From Hamiltosporidium tvaerminnensis (Eukaryota; Microsporidia; Dubosqiidae): a stretch of 64,000 nt of DNA. The translations under genes and the position numbers were made by a program. The notes below the pieces were generated by a model. That model saw nothing but the letters and a program-made list of their open reading frames with translations. It searched no databases and was not told the origin of the DNA. The stretch spans positions 558,001-622,000 of the forward strand of contig CM061252.1 in NCBI GenBank assembly GCA_022605425.2, written 5' to 3'. Below, piece by piece: positions 1 to 10,715 of the stretch. Each line of letters opens with the position of its first letter. Within the stretch, counting starts at the first letter, position 1.

Positions 1-1320
1 AAGTCTAGAGATCAGGAAGAATGTTTTATCGCGAATATCATGCCTTATGGTATGTCTCGCTTCTAGAACTAAATAAATTCTATACGTAACCTGGGCCAAT
101 TAAAAATAGCAAAGAAAAGTGTTCGAAACGTCTTTCGTATAGATCAACCAATACTATACTGCGATTTTTTAGCACTCATCGCAAAAGATACATTAACTAA
201 TATGTGTTTCTTTCATCAATAAAAATACAATATCGTACTTCAAATAACACCATTGAGTGCTACGAATAGTATCATCTGACTTTTTAAGCCAATTCATATA
301 GAGCCTAAGATTCCAATGAATAAAAAGTAAACACAAATAGGACGCAAAGAGAGGTTTTTACTTGAAAAATATATCTAAAACACTTTTTATAATTTTATTT
401 TCATTAAGAAAAAAAATTTGCGATTCTTTCTATGCTTTTTAATATACCAGAGCACAGAGAGCCTCATATTTTTGCTGAAATGGTTATATAGGTTATCTTA
501 GACTAATTAAAGACTTTCTTCAGGGTAAAATATAAGATTTAATTACAGATAATCAAAGGAAAGTAAGCGGAAGTTGAATTAAAAAATTTATATATCAAAA
601 TAAAAAACTAAAAATTAGTATGCAAAGTTAGATATTAGTGAAAAAATCAAATACTATACGTTATTAGTTCAAAAAAAACTTTAAGAAAAATATCACGAAG
701 AGAAAAAAAAAGATGATATAAACATTATTAAATTGGCATTTATTTTGGTATTGGAATGAATATATCAGTTTGAATAATATTGTAATACTCCAGAGAATGG
801 CACACTTGTTGTGTAAAAACACCTTAAAATTACCTCAGCACGAAATACCGAGTAGTTCGATGCATAAAGCTAGCCTTTTTTTAGAAAAACATAAATTAAA
901 TTATTTAAAGAGAAACATTTCCGCCGTTTAAAAATTCCCTGAACATGACTATTTAACAATAAGCCTAGACACTACGATAAGTGGGTGTAGAAATCGAGAG
1001 TAGTATATTATATATCTAATTTTGAATAATGAATCAATAGATTTTTACTTATCGAAATGGAAAATTCTTCAAAAAACACCTGTAAAAATTTTTCACTATG
1101 CTAAAAACACAAGGCTAATGCTTACAGACAAGTAACTAAATCTTTTCACTAGTTTTTTTGAAACAAAATTAGTGTTATAACCTGTAAATAATTATTATTA
1201 AACCAATAAAACATACCTATAAAGCTCTGCTCCTCCTCTTATGAAAATAACTGCATATATCAAGTACAAGCTATCCTTAATAAAGTTAAAATTATTTATT
1301 CTGTAACGAATAAAACCGGT
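1..1320. other. Stretch without recognisable gene
   Basis: Very AT-rich, with stops in all frames. I see no conserved protein motif, tRNA-like fold or tandem repeat. It is not part of the 17.7-kb array. Confidence 0.5.
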
Positions 1321-1545
1321 TCAAGAATAAGGGCCGAAATTATTTGGAAAATCTCGAAGGATCTTATAGAAAAATCGAAAACGCCGGCTAACATATTCCT
1401 TTATATAAAATATGTGGCAAGAACCATTTATTTTTACACCGGTGAACCAGAAAATACCCAACTCTTCATTCTCGATGATAAAATTACAAACGAAAATAGA
1501 TAGAAATCTAAAATTAACCGAATATTGGATAAAGCAGTGAAACAT
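1321..1545 (-). pseudogene. Possible fragment of an ISXO2/Merlin-like transposase
   Basis: A 74-codon ATG-initiated frame. Its middle has WFTGVKINGS followed by IFYIKEYVSRR and FFYKILRDFP. The order recalls the core of ISXO2-like (IS1016/Merlin) transposases, where a W-x-F-G block is followed by a variable strand, an R-x(n)-I-I helix and a G-S/T-x-I-x-S-D strand. The catalytic acidic residues are not present and the frame is only about a third of a transposase, so at best this is a decayed remnant. The resemblance is judged by eye. An unrelated chance frame is the main alternative. Confidence 0.18.
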
Positions 1546-1711
1546 TGAGAAGTTACATAGTATCGTTTACAAGTATTTAAAAAAATTTTACAGTTTATTT
1601 AAATAAATAAAAAATTGCGTCTTTGTATATATAAAAAGTATAATAAGGCCAAAAAATATTCATAAATAAATCACTGCAGGTGAATTTTTAAAAAAAAATA
1701 TTTTTGAAATA

Positions 1712-3520
1712 TTACAAGAAATTTTCTATAAATTCTGAGTCAAGATAATCATTTATATTTTTTGATCTTTTCTCACGAGAAGGTTGCTTTAAAACAAATT
1801 TTGTACTTTTAAAATCATTTTTTTTGAACTTTATAATAGTTTCATAATCAATTTGTTCGCAAGAAATAAAAAGAACTGTCAATTTATAAAATTTCTTTAT
1901 CATAATAATATCATCTTCTCTGATTTTTTTAAGAGCCAAATCTATATAATATATTGAAGCATATAATTGACAATTACTCAATGTATTTCTTAGACAGAAA
2001 CCATCTGAATCATATATTTGTATTATTATAGCTTCAAGTGCATTCATTTGGGAAAAAATCTTGAAATCAGCATTGGAAATTCTATATACCTTGTAAATCA
2101 ACTCATTAAGTTTTGATAGTTCGTAAATATGTGATAGGGAGGCTAATATATCAGCTTCTTTTTCGGTATTTGATTGCAAAATTATCTCTAATCTTTTCAG
2201 AGAGATTTTCTTTGGCGTTTTTTTGAAAAGACTATGCAAATAAGCAAAAAAATATTCAATTATTGATTTCGTGACCCTGAATTCAATATCTTCCAATGAT
2301 AACCCTACCAAGTGTACAAATCTACTAAGATACCACAAGATTTCCTTCTTAAAGCAAGAAATAGAATTCCTTAAAAGCATATATCTCAATTTAAAATTTT
2401 GCGTATTGATTTCAAGAATTTTTTTAAAATCGATTTGAGTAATGAAATTAGAAATATTTAAATAAACAAGAATATTAGATTCTAAGATATACATAAGTAA
2501 CTCGGTAGTTACCTTAATATTTTTTATGGTTAAATATTTCAAAGTTTTAAAATTCATTAAAGAACTTATAGTAAATTTATCCAAATCAACAAATGATATA
2601 CTATCAGTTATTACAATTGTGAGTTCTTTAAATTTAAAACAATCAAATAAAAAAATGTTGTATGAAATCATAATATCTGTCTCTGTTAGAGATAAATTAT
2701 ACTGAGACATAAAAGGAATGAGATTTTTAACTATAAATACCTCTTTAGTGTCGATTCTTAAAAGATCAACATAAAATAAAAGATTTATAGGCATATTCAA
2801 CAAAGAATTTAAATCAGTATTTTCAAACTCATAATAAATACATCTAATCTTGTAAGCCTTTGTCGAATTTGTTCTAGCAACCTTTATAATTAGACTTAAA
2901 AATTCAAAAGTAACTATTGTACATTTTATCGTGAGTTTCTGAATATTAGAACAAACTTTAAAAATATCTTTTACATCTTTTGGTGATATATTTGCACTTA
3001 TTTTTAGTATCTGAATACTATTTGAAAAAATTGTAGTTAAAAAGTCGGCTATAAAAACATAATTTACCTTCATTATAATGTAAATTCTTATGCAATTAAG
3101 TTTTGTGTTTTGAAATAGCACTATTGCCTGCTCTATAGATCGTTTATTTTGAAATAAAATGTAAAAATATTCAAAGGTTGCTATATTTAGCAAAAATTTC
3201 CATGTTCCTAGAAAAAAAGGTAAATGACTCATTTTGTACAAATTGTAAATATCTCTGTCTATAAATTTAATATAAAATTTAGTTTGAGTTACTTTTTTCA
3301 TCCAGTTATAAGGTGAAAAATGGTCTTGATTTTTAAGATTTAAACATTTGTTTGTTGATAGAATCATGAAACGTTCTGCTGCTTTATTATTGAAACAAAT
3401 TATATTAATGAAGAATATTAGCAGGTCTTTTATCAAGAATCTATCTATTTCATTTAATGAAAATTCATTGAATTTATTTAGGAAATCGAAGATATTAGAA
3501 TGGCGTTCTAAACCAAACAA
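1712..3520 (-). CDS. Leucine-rich-repeat-like protein, C-terminal part of a frameshifted gene
   Basis: About 600 residues, rich in Leu, Ile, Lys, Asn and Phe. They carry irregular strand-turn units such as LKILKIS, IQKLTIK, LKYLTIK, LVYLNIS, LVGLSLED and LTVLFIS spaced 20-40 residues apart. This is typical of divergent leucine-rich-repeat solenoids in expanded microsporidian families, and a role in protein binding is inferred. There is no ATG at the 5' end: the open frame runs back to a stop at 3566-3568, the first candidate codon at 3520 is TTG, and the first Met is residue 52 of that frame. The open frame overlaps the end of the upstream 172-codon frame. One extra T in the T6 run (plus-strand A6 at 3546-3551) would fuse the two into a protein of about 790 residues. 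So this is probably the C-terminal part of one gene broken by a real or sequencing indel. No signal peptide or transmembrane segment is obvious. Confidence 0.7.
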   Translation of the reverse strand: MFGLERHSNIFDFLNKFNEFSLNEIDRFLIKDLLIFFINIICFNNKAAERFMILSTNKCLNLKNQDHFSPYNWMKKVTQTKFYIKFIDRDIYNLYKMSHLPFFLGTWKFLLNIATFEYFYILFQNKRSIEQAIVLFQNTKLNCIRIYIIMKVNYVFIADFLTTIFSNSIQILKISANISPKDVKDIFKVCSNIQKLTIKCTIVTFEFLSLIIKVARTNSTKAYKIRCIYYEFENTDLNSLLNMPINLLFYVDLLRIDTKEVFIVKNLIPFMSQYNLSLTETDIMISYNIFLFDCFKFKELTIVITDSISFVDLDKFTISSLMNFKTLKYLTIKNIKVTTELLMYILESNILVYLNISNFITQIDFKKILEINTQNFKLRYMLLRNSISCFKKEILWYLSRFVHLVGLSLEDIEFRVTKSIIEYFFAYLHSLFKKTPKKISLKRLEIILQSNTEKEADILASLSHIYELSKLNELIYKVYRISNADFKIFSQMNALEAIIIQIYDSDGFCLRNTLSNCQLYASIYYIDLALKKIREDDIIMIKKFYKLTVLFISCEQIDYETIIKFKKNDFKSTKFVLKQPSREKRSKNINDYLDSEFIENFL

Positions 3521-3540
3521 AATATTTTTTATTATATTTT

Positions 3541-4059
3541 TCAGGAAAAAATCTCTTTGAACGATTTAGCTATATCCAATGTAGTAATTATTTTCAATAT
3601 ATCTAGAAGATCGACTAATTTCATTTGACTGATAAGCCCATCTGGGTTCTCTATCGCCTTGAGAAAAAGTAGAAAGGCTGTATAAGAAACATTTTTAACA
3701 AATATATTTATATTATTCTGAGTATTGTTCAAAGACTTTTGTATAAGATTTGATGATTGTAGCATTTTTGCGCATGGTACAGTAATAATTTCTGGTTTAA
3801 AATATTTTATAGGCTTTTGTGGCGACTCAAAACATAATATTTCATTTCTAAGAACATATACTTTATAATCATTGCTAGAGCATATAGTATTATGAAATTT
3901 TACACTATTTTCTTCTTTTTCATGACTTCCAACGAATTCTCGAACTTCATTTCCATCATTTGCAATAAAAAAGCTTATTGTAGGAGAACATATACAATAT
4001 AAATGGTTTATTAGAAACTGAAAGGAAAACATCTTTTCTTTTATAAAGAGTATAATCAT
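3541..4059 (-). CDS. BTB/POZ-like N-terminal part of the same leucine-rich gene
   Basis: 172 codons with an ATG start (Met10 is an alternative start). Residues about 65-170 resemble a BTB/POZ fold. A hydrophobic strand pair around YKVYVLRNEILCF is followed by a helix in the position of the usual 'shape the oligomer' helix (IITVPCAKMLQSSNLI). Then comes INIFVKNVSYTAFLLFLKAI, matching the family pattern of a short strand, D/N-V-S, and a helix ending in L-x-F-I/L. The last part is LVDLLDILKIITTLDI, like the final BTB helices. BTB domains dimerise or recruit cullin ligases; that role is inferred only. The frame ends in TGA at 3541-3543, immediately after a T6 run, while the downstream leucine-rich frame is already open. 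A single-base indel therefore probably separates two halves of one gene. BTB assignment is by pattern, not search. Confidence 0.6.
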   Translation of the reverse strand: MIILFIKEKMFSFQFLINHLYCICSPTISFFIANDGNEVREFVGSHEKEENSVKFHNTICSSNDYKVYVLRNEILCFESPQKPIKYFKPEIITVPCAKMLQSSNLIQKSLNNTQNNINIFVKNVSYTAFLLFLKAIENPDGLISQMKLVDLLDILKIITTLDIAKSFKEIFS

Positions 4060-4081
4060 TTTTTCTCACGTATGAGAGGCA

Positions 4082-4090
4082 TTAAATATA
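4082..4090 (-). promoter_or_regulatory. TATA-like box of the BTB/leucine-rich gene
   Basis: Minus-strand TATATTTAA whose 5' end lies 31 nt upstream of the ATG at 4059. The same spacing (28-31 nt) is seen for TATAAAT boxes before the genes in the repeat units. Confidence 0.35.
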
Positions 4091-4093
4091 TTT

Positions 4094-6435
4094 CTAATTG
4101 TTTTTTTGCCATTAGATTAAATTTTTAATTTAAATCCGAGATGTAATATTTAATCTCAATACTATTAATCGAAAGAATATTAAAAAGAACATAAAAATAT
4201 TTTATGGGAAATTGGACTGCTGTTTTTGCCTTAATAGCTTTAATATATATAAATTTGATAAATGAGACAGATTTTTAATTTTTACATCGCTTCCAATTAA
4301 TCTGCTTTTAATTACAATCTTAGCATTTTTATTTTTATTTTTAACGTAAGAACTGTTGCAAGTTTAATTCCTACCACATTTCATTTATTTTAGTAGCACA
4401 TAATGCGCACAAATATGTCTTTAGATTAATGTTTTTTCTAGATCATATTATCACAGTCAATGGCGCTTGAGATTTGAACATTAAAGATAAATTTAAAGGT
4501 TTATAGTTAAATCTATCTTTAATACTTGATCTCGAATGTTTAGATATTTAATGACGTATTTTTTATTTTAGCCAATTAAATAAAGTTGGTGCAATAAATC
4601 GAATTAACCTAGATTCATTGCGTTTCTCTTTTATATATTAGAAGTAAATATGAAGGATGAAAGAGCAATATTAGAAAGGAATATAAATTAGTATTTGAAT
4701 TTAATCTTTAAATTTACAGTCGATTTAAATTAAATTTTAAAGGCCCAACTTAATTCCAAGCGAAAAATACTCTACAAATTCTTAGCACAACGGCGGCTGA
4801 AATTAGAAAATTACATTATATTTTCAGTCATTTATAGGTTTTAAATTTTTATTCAAACATTATTGATTCTTTTATATATTTTCAATCGATACCTTTACAT
4901 TGGAAAATATTTCTATGATTCTAGTTAATAGCATTGATTTTCTTTACCATACTTTTTTCTTCATATTTTACGAAATATATGGTTTTTTAATATTCTATCA
5001 TATGTATCTTTCGTTTCTGTATTGACGCAGGTATATTTAATCGATTAAAAGCATTATTTTAATCAGCTTATTTGCGCCGAATAGGTTATATGTTTCGCGT
5101 GCATATTTGGCATTCTTTATTATAAAAACTACTATACGTTTACAAATATTACATCAAATTATTCCTGGAAAAACATCAAACACTCCTTAAATAACTAGGC
5201 TTATGCTGCATTTTGTAAGTTTATATCTTAGAATTACAACAAATTAATCAAAACAAACGCTAAATAAAAATTGCATTTTAAAAGTTTGAATCCTTTTTTT
5301 TTTCTTTTTAATCTTTATCTATGAACTTTTGGTTCATAATTTGAGAGGGTTTTTACCCAGAGTTAACCTTAATTTTAGATAATTTTTGCAATTTTTGAAC
5401 TATTTTCACGTTATTTTTATAGCCTAAATATATATTTATTTATAAAAATTATATAGATATAACAAACACTATTGCCTTTACTTGTCATGTTAACCTTTTC
5501 CAACGTATATTAATCGCTTGGAAATAATGCTTCGAAAATTTTGCAATAATGATTACTTCAATCGAAAATAATCCGTTTTTTTAAAATTATTTTCTTTACG
5601 AAAAACAGAAGATAATTCTTGCTTCCTTTGTTTTAACTCGTTCCATCTAAACATTCAAAGAATAATCATAAAAAAATAAATTGCCTTAATTGACTAAATA
5701 ATAAAGAAAACTCGGAGGTTAAATATAAAACTGACAAAATTTTCTAAATAAAACAAAGGTATTAAACAGATAGAATCGAATAAAAAAATACTATAAAATA
5801 GATAACGTAAAGTAAAAGTAATAAAAATTTTTTTTAGAAAGCTTGTATTTAAAAATAAACCCGGATAAAAGTAATTCCACGCATTATCAAAGAACAAGTA
5901 GATAAAATTTTGAGTATGTAGGAACTAGATAAATTTAACTTGATTACGAATAAAATAAAAATTATTGATTGACTGTTCCCAAACGCCAATATATTTGTTT
6001 CAAAAAATATTTATCTGCCCTTTCAGAATTTATAATTGTATCATTTCAGCAAATATTTCAAAAAAAATGTATTTTATAAATTCATGTAATCTAGATTTTC
6101 ATTTGGATAATTTGACAAAAGTTTGGCAAGATATTATTTTCCAAAGAAAAATATCAAATGTACTGTTAACTTCTTCGATTTGTTGAGCTGGTGCTGTCTT
6201 TAACGCTGAAACATTAATTCGAAATACATATTTGAATTTTCTTGTTTTTTCAGAACTTTAAAATAAAACGAAAAGAAATTTGGTATTATTTTACAAAGCT
6301 ACGACTTTTATTATAATAGAAAATTAAAGAACTAGTATTTTAATGTGTATATCTTGGATTTCAAAACTATAAAAATATCTGGTTTATTGGTTAATTTATA
6401 TTTTTATAGTTTAATATTTTTATATTTTTATTAGT
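4094..6435. other. Intergenic stretch without recognisable gene
   Basis: Extremely AT-rich. Short frames at 5694-5897 (minus) and 5965-6186 (plus) begin with TTG and have no family resemblance. Nothing else was seen. Confidence 0.5.
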
Positions 6436-7085
6436 GGAGGGAGGATAACCACATAAAAAACTTTCTGCTTGGCAATGAGTGTGTGAAACTGGTGTGAGAT
6501 CATTTTTTGTATTTTTGGTGGGAATACAACCACACTACATCTTCGGTTGTTCCATGTGAGTTGTTATGAGGAGGAGAGGTCTAAGAAATGAAGAAACTTT
6601 TCTACGAATTTATTTGTAGTTTTTTATGTAACCAGATTGCAGACCGCAGCTGAACATATAGGTAATTGCCATGTAAAAGCATGGAAACCTAGCCTTGCTC
6701 ACTCGGGTTAGAAGACTTAGCGCCTGGGTGATATAAAAATTAAAACCATTTAGCGCCGGGAGAGCTAAGTAGCAGGTTATACCTGTTGTTATGATATTGC
6801 ACTGTCTAGGTGGACCCCATGTAAGTCTCTGAAATATATCATAGCTAGAAGTTTATTAGATTCAGAAAGTGTAGGGTAAGTGAGAATGCTACATATCTTG
6901 AGAGAGTCCTAGATAGGTTTCGACCTACAATCCCGCTCCATGCAACAGAAATCCACGAACAATGGGTAACTACTTCGCTCATTAAACAGGTTCTACACAC
7001 TTTTTAACCAAAAGGCTTTGGGATGTAGATATCGAAGGAGTTACTGATGGAGTATGTGGTAGCATTTATTTAAGTTAAACCTAGA
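6436..7085 (+). repeat. Dispersed 0.65-kb non-coding element, copy A
   Basis: This block is GC-richer than its surroundings. It aligns from end to end with the reverse complement of two blocks in every 17.7-kb unit (about 11,325-11,935 and 23,325-23,970). Shared landmarks in order: AAAACTTTCTGCTTGG near the 5' end, GATTGCAGACC, a GACTTAGCGCC stretch followed by GATATAAAAAT, the palindrome CAGGT-TAT-ACCTG (6773-6785), CACTGTCTAGGTGG, and a 3' end near AACCTAGAACTGC. All frames are riddled with stops. In this copy ACTTAGC and GCTAAGT can also form a 7-bp stem. It may be a non-autonomous transposable element or a structured RNA family; I do not recognise it. No clear terminal repeat or target-site duplication was seen. 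Confidence 0.75.
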
Positions 7086-7367
7086 ACTGCGTTAATGTCA
7101 TAAAAACAAATATAACACTTGCCACTGTTTAAAAAAGATGTTTTTATTTTTGAATAAAGAAAATTGTTATATAAAATGTAAGAAATAAATAAAGGATTTT
7201 ACACTAAAAATAAACCCTAAATTCGAAAAATGTGGATTTCATAATCTTGTCATTAGGTTAAGACATATAACGACTTTCGAGGTTCATGTTTTTTTATTTA
7301 TAGTTTAATATTTACACTTAAGGACAGGTCTTCAACTAGCATTTATCTTTTCTACTCTTATATTATT

Positions 7368-7565
7368 ATGTTAAAAGCAAAAGTGATCCAAAATATAAGA
7401 ATAGCACCCCGTATTTACAAATCAATCAGTAAACTTTCTAAACCCCAATTTGCGTCAAAAGGCTATAAATATAACTTGAAAATGTGCCATACTAAAGTGT
7501 TTGAACGTAAAGATAGTTTGAAAGCTGCTTTCCGGCACCTTTTCAAACACCTGACATTCAGTTAG
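7368..7565 (+). CDS. Small open reading frame, doubtful
   Basis: 65 codons with an ATG start. The product is strongly basic (many Lys and Arg), with no recognised domain, signal peptide or membrane segment. Its 3' third overlaps a run of hairpins (7516-7604), so this stretch may act as RNA instead. There is no second copy in the window to test conservation. Confidence 0.2.
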   Translation: MLKAKVIQNIRIAPRIYKSISKLSKPQFASKGYKYNLKMCHTKVFERKDSLKAAFRHLFKHLTFS

Positions 7566-7604
7566 TTTGCCTAGGTTACCTCTAGGCCAGTTTGCTGGCC
7601 TTTT
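7516..7604 (+). other. Cluster of three hairpins, possible small RNA 3' region
   Basis: GTTTGAAA (7516-7523) pairs with TTTCAAAC (7541-7548), with GCTG/CGGC able to pair inside. CCTAG (7570-7574) pairs with CTAGG. GGCCAG (7585-7590) and CTGGCC (7595-7600) form a perfect 6-bp stem with a TTTG loop followed by four Ts. Such dense GC-rich stems stand out here. I cannot assign the region to a known RNA class. Confidence 0.3.
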
Positions 7605-9195
7605 CAAGCAAAAAAGTATTCAAGAATACATACTATATATAGTATTATATCTTTGATGATTTGCTACTTTTTTTAGCTTTATTTTGCGATAATTTCTATT
7701 ATGTTTTATAGATAAATCAAAACAATATATTTCTTCATATAATTCAAAATAAAGTATATTCTGTCTTTCTAAATTGTGAATTTTCTTCTTTCTATAACAG
7801 TAGCAAAAAAACTATCAAGTTAAATCTTTAAATTCCAAATCTAATATTTAACGTTACTTATTCGCATTTATTTTATTTTTATTTTAATAAAAATAGAGAA
7901 CGGCAAAAAAGAAGGCAGACTGTGAATGTAGAACATTTAAACAGCGAAGAAGTCAGTTATTAGATCTAGACGATCTAGAGTCAATCTGAATATTTATAAT
8001 TACTACTATTTCTCCAAAGAATACGAGAATAAATTTTATCTCGTACGGAATCGTCTCTAATCTTTCAATTATCTTTGGTTTTAGGAATTGAATAAAATAA
8101 AATTTTAAATGTGAGCTTAACCACAAAAAAAATAGTTTAAGATACACAATGCTGAACAAAAGTAGCAACTCGAGCTAGTTTTCAGCTACCTCTTTTTTTA
8201 GAAAAGATTGTAATCTTTCTACGAAATAAGAATAAATTAAAACTGTATGTTTTCCGCTGCATTAATAATATGTCTATAAAGACTTAAAACATTCGAGTTT
8301 TCTACCGACATAGTAGCGTAAGGGATGGACAACATCTCGATTATTTATTTACATGATTGTCTGATAATTCAGACATTGACGACTTCCTTTGGGTTTGATG
8401 ACTTGCAAAAAATTTCTTAGATAGCTATTTTTTTTCTTTTGTTCAAATAAATGATCTATTTTTTGAGTATATAAGAGCTAGGAATCGCTTATTATTAACA
8501 GCACGACACTAGACAAAATATTCATAATGATGTCAATTAAAAACGTGAAAGAACAACCTTTGATTTGAAACTTGAAAAGTATAAGAATTCATATTCGAAA
8601 AAATAAACTTGTTATTGCTCTTAATGTATATGTTATAAAAAATGAAGGAGGCAAAAGCATGGACAATGATTTATATTATTAATAAACAGTGGTTATATCG
8701 AAAATTCTAAGGCGATTCGAAAGTTTCAAAATCATTCACATGTCCTGTATAATATATCCAATTACCATGCACCCAATAATACCGTCTTAGCGTGTGTTCA
8801 GAGAAAAAATCGATAAAAATATTTTTTCATATAACACTGCGGTTAGTGGCTTCAGCCGTGGAAATTTTTGAGGCTAGTATTCAACCTTAAAAATTACCGA
8901 AATAGTTATAAACGAAAGAAATTATCTTTTTGGTGCGAAAGCGAGAAATGACCATGGATTTGGGCGTATTCGGGATTTATCTCAACCTAAGAATTTTATT
9001 AGTTTAGATGGCAAATTAAATTATTTAATGCATGAATTATAAATTAATATTTTATCTATTTTTATTATATATAGTCCTATTTTAATTCTAAATAAACAAA
9101 GAGAGTTTCATCCGTTTTAGTACACCTCAAATATTTAGTAATAAAAAATAGATATACTATTTTCGATAGATTTTGCAATAGAATCATTAGATAAT
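7605..9195. other. Intergenic stretch without recognisable gene
   Basis: AT-rich with no convincing frame. A minus frame at 7953-8168 shows no family features. Nothing else was seen. Confidence 0.5.
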
Positions 9196-9201
9196 TTGAT
9201 T

Positions 9202-9402
9202 ATGAATACTAACTCACGTTTTCTGCTTTCGCTTAATAGAAAATATAATATGATTTCTCGGAATTCTTGTAATGCAGACGTACAAAATCCTAGCCTGAAT
9301 ATCTCAATCAAAAATTATATACATATGCGATACTATGATATTTCTAAAGAAAAATTTAAATTTATTACATTAGAATTTAATAAAAGTCTTACCACTGAAT
9401 AA
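9202..9402 (+). CDS. Small open reading frame, doubtful
   Basis: 66 codons from an ATG at 9202. Composition is mixed and soluble-looking (Asn, Ser, Lys, Arg) with no low-complexity run. No domain was recognised, and there is no upstream TATAAAT at the 28-31 nt spacing seen for the better genes. It could be a chance frame or a remnant. Confidence 0.2.
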   Translation: MNTNSRFLLSLNRKYNMISRNSCNADVQNPSLNISIKNYIHMRYYDISKEKFKFITLEFNKSLTTE

Positions 9403-9817
9403 TAACATCCCATTTAGAAATCTGCGGGTGTTTTATTTTTGCTTTTCAATTTACAACTCTGTATTGATAAAATTTCTCTTAAATTACAGAAAAAATATTT
9501 AAAGATTCGAATAAACAGATAAGGATAAGAACTCCTTGTGAATTATATGAACAACTAAATCATATATACAAGTTTAACTATCTATTGAGAAATCTGAAGT
9601 GATTACTCTAATTTATAATTTATTGATCCACATTTTTTTTTGCATTTCAGTTTTTTTTTGTATAAAAAGTAAACATGTGATTTATCATGAATATAAAAAG
9701 TTAAATTTAGATATATTTTCGTTTTACCACAGCTTTCTTGTAAATTTATAGATAATTGTAATTTTCTTTGTATTATTTGTTACACTTTTTTTAGTATTAT
9801 TAAAAAAAAATTATTCT

Positions 9818-9867
9818 AAAAAAAGCTTGGCGAACCGGATCAAGCGATTTGTAAGCTTTCGCAAACC
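9818..9867 (-). ncRNA. Candidate small RNA end: two hairpins followed by T7
   Basis: Read on the minus strand, GGTTTG (9867-9862) pairs with CAAATC (9851-9846), including one G-U pair that would be an A-C mismatch on the other strand. Next GCTTG (9845-9841) pairs with CAAGC (9829-9825). Seven Ts (9824-9818) follow directly, as at an RNA polymerase III stop. The second loop contains GGTTCG, like a B-box core, but no full tRNA cloverleaf can be drawn. The RNA class is unknown. Confidence 0.3.
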
Positions 9868-10599
9868 TTGACTTAGAGATTTATTTATTGATTAAAACAT
9901 TTCAGTGAAATATAATGGTTTTTTTTCACTTTATAAGTGTTTGAATTCAGTACTTCATATTTCCTCAAATAATCCTTTCCAAGCGTTATTAGAGCAAAAA
10001 TTCTTTCGTGGATAATAGGATATGATGTATCAATTTTTATCGAAAAATTCATATCTTTTATAATAGGAATTTTATATGAGGAATTCTGTCTTATCACAAT
10101 CTAATTTTCCAAAACGATTTATTTAAGGCATTAAAGTTAGACTGAAATATATGTTAACCCAAAATTGGTTTTCAGATAAATAGGATTGTGTAATTCAAAA
10201 AACTTCGTATATTTCTTGAAGATTTGCGATACTATTTTTTAATGTGTTAAAAACTTTTAAAAGCAATATTTGATGCTAAAAATTTGAAAAAAAAATTTTG
10301 GATACAATATAAAAAGAATATTTGCAGATAGCATTGTCTGTATAAGGAAGGGAGGAAAATTTTCTAAAAATAATGATCTAAAAATGATTTATATTCGGAA
10401 AATACTATAAATTTCGAGGACAAGGGTAATTTCTATGTAGAACTAAGTATGAGGGGTAGATTATTGTCTTAGTTTTTTTGAGAAAAACATTAGTTACTGA
10501 TGACTTATATAGTATATTAACAATTGTCTAAAAATGAAGTCTTTACTTCATTCATTAAAAGATTATAATTTTTTTTATTCTCTAATCAATTTCTTAAAT
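9868..10599. other. Single-copy flank next to the array, no convincing gene
   Basis: A minus frame at 9885-10097 opens with GTG directly after a stop and has no recognised domain. The remainder is AT-rich and featureless up to the palindrome at the array edge. Confidence 0.45.
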
Positions 10600-10624
10600 C
10601 TTTTGATATTTTTTTTATCAAAAG
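10600..10624. repeat. Perfect 9-bp palindrome at the left edge of the tandem array
   Basis: CTTTTGATA (10600-10608) and TATCAAAAG (10616-10624) are perfect inverted copies separated by seven Ts. Homology between the first array unit and later units starts at this site. Upstream sequence is unrelated to what precedes the Hsp20 gene in units 2-4. The palindrome is kept at the start of unit 4 (63,866-63,888) but has lost two bases in units 2 and 3. Confidence 0.7.
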
Positions 10625-10651
10625 TTTAAAAAATAGCAAACCTTATTGATT

Positions 10652-10715
10652 TTCTAGAAGAAATATTTCCTAAAATGGTAAAAAATTTACCCTTTAAGAA
10701 ATTTCTAGAAAATTT
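10652..10715 (+). promoter_or_regulatory. Heat shock elements of the Hsp20 gene, unit 1
   Basis: Distal site: TTC-TA-GAA at 10652-10659 followed by a further GAA and TTC to 10669. Proximal site: GAA-AT-TTC-TA-GAA at 10698-10710, three alternating boxes with exact 2-nt spacing (the nGAAnnTTCnnGAAn pattern bound by heat shock factor trimers), then AA-TTT where a fourth box would need TTC. The sites sit immediately upstream of a TATA box. Confidence 0.75.

Noticed and set aside
6436-7085. Reading the dispersed element as an rRNA fragment
   Set aside because: It is GC-richer and conserved like an rRNA, but none of the universal small- or large-subunit rRNA strings I looked for is present.
9885-10097. 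70-codon minus frame in the left flank
   Set aside because: It begins at GTG directly after a stop, has no promoter-like box at the usual distance, and no recognised family.
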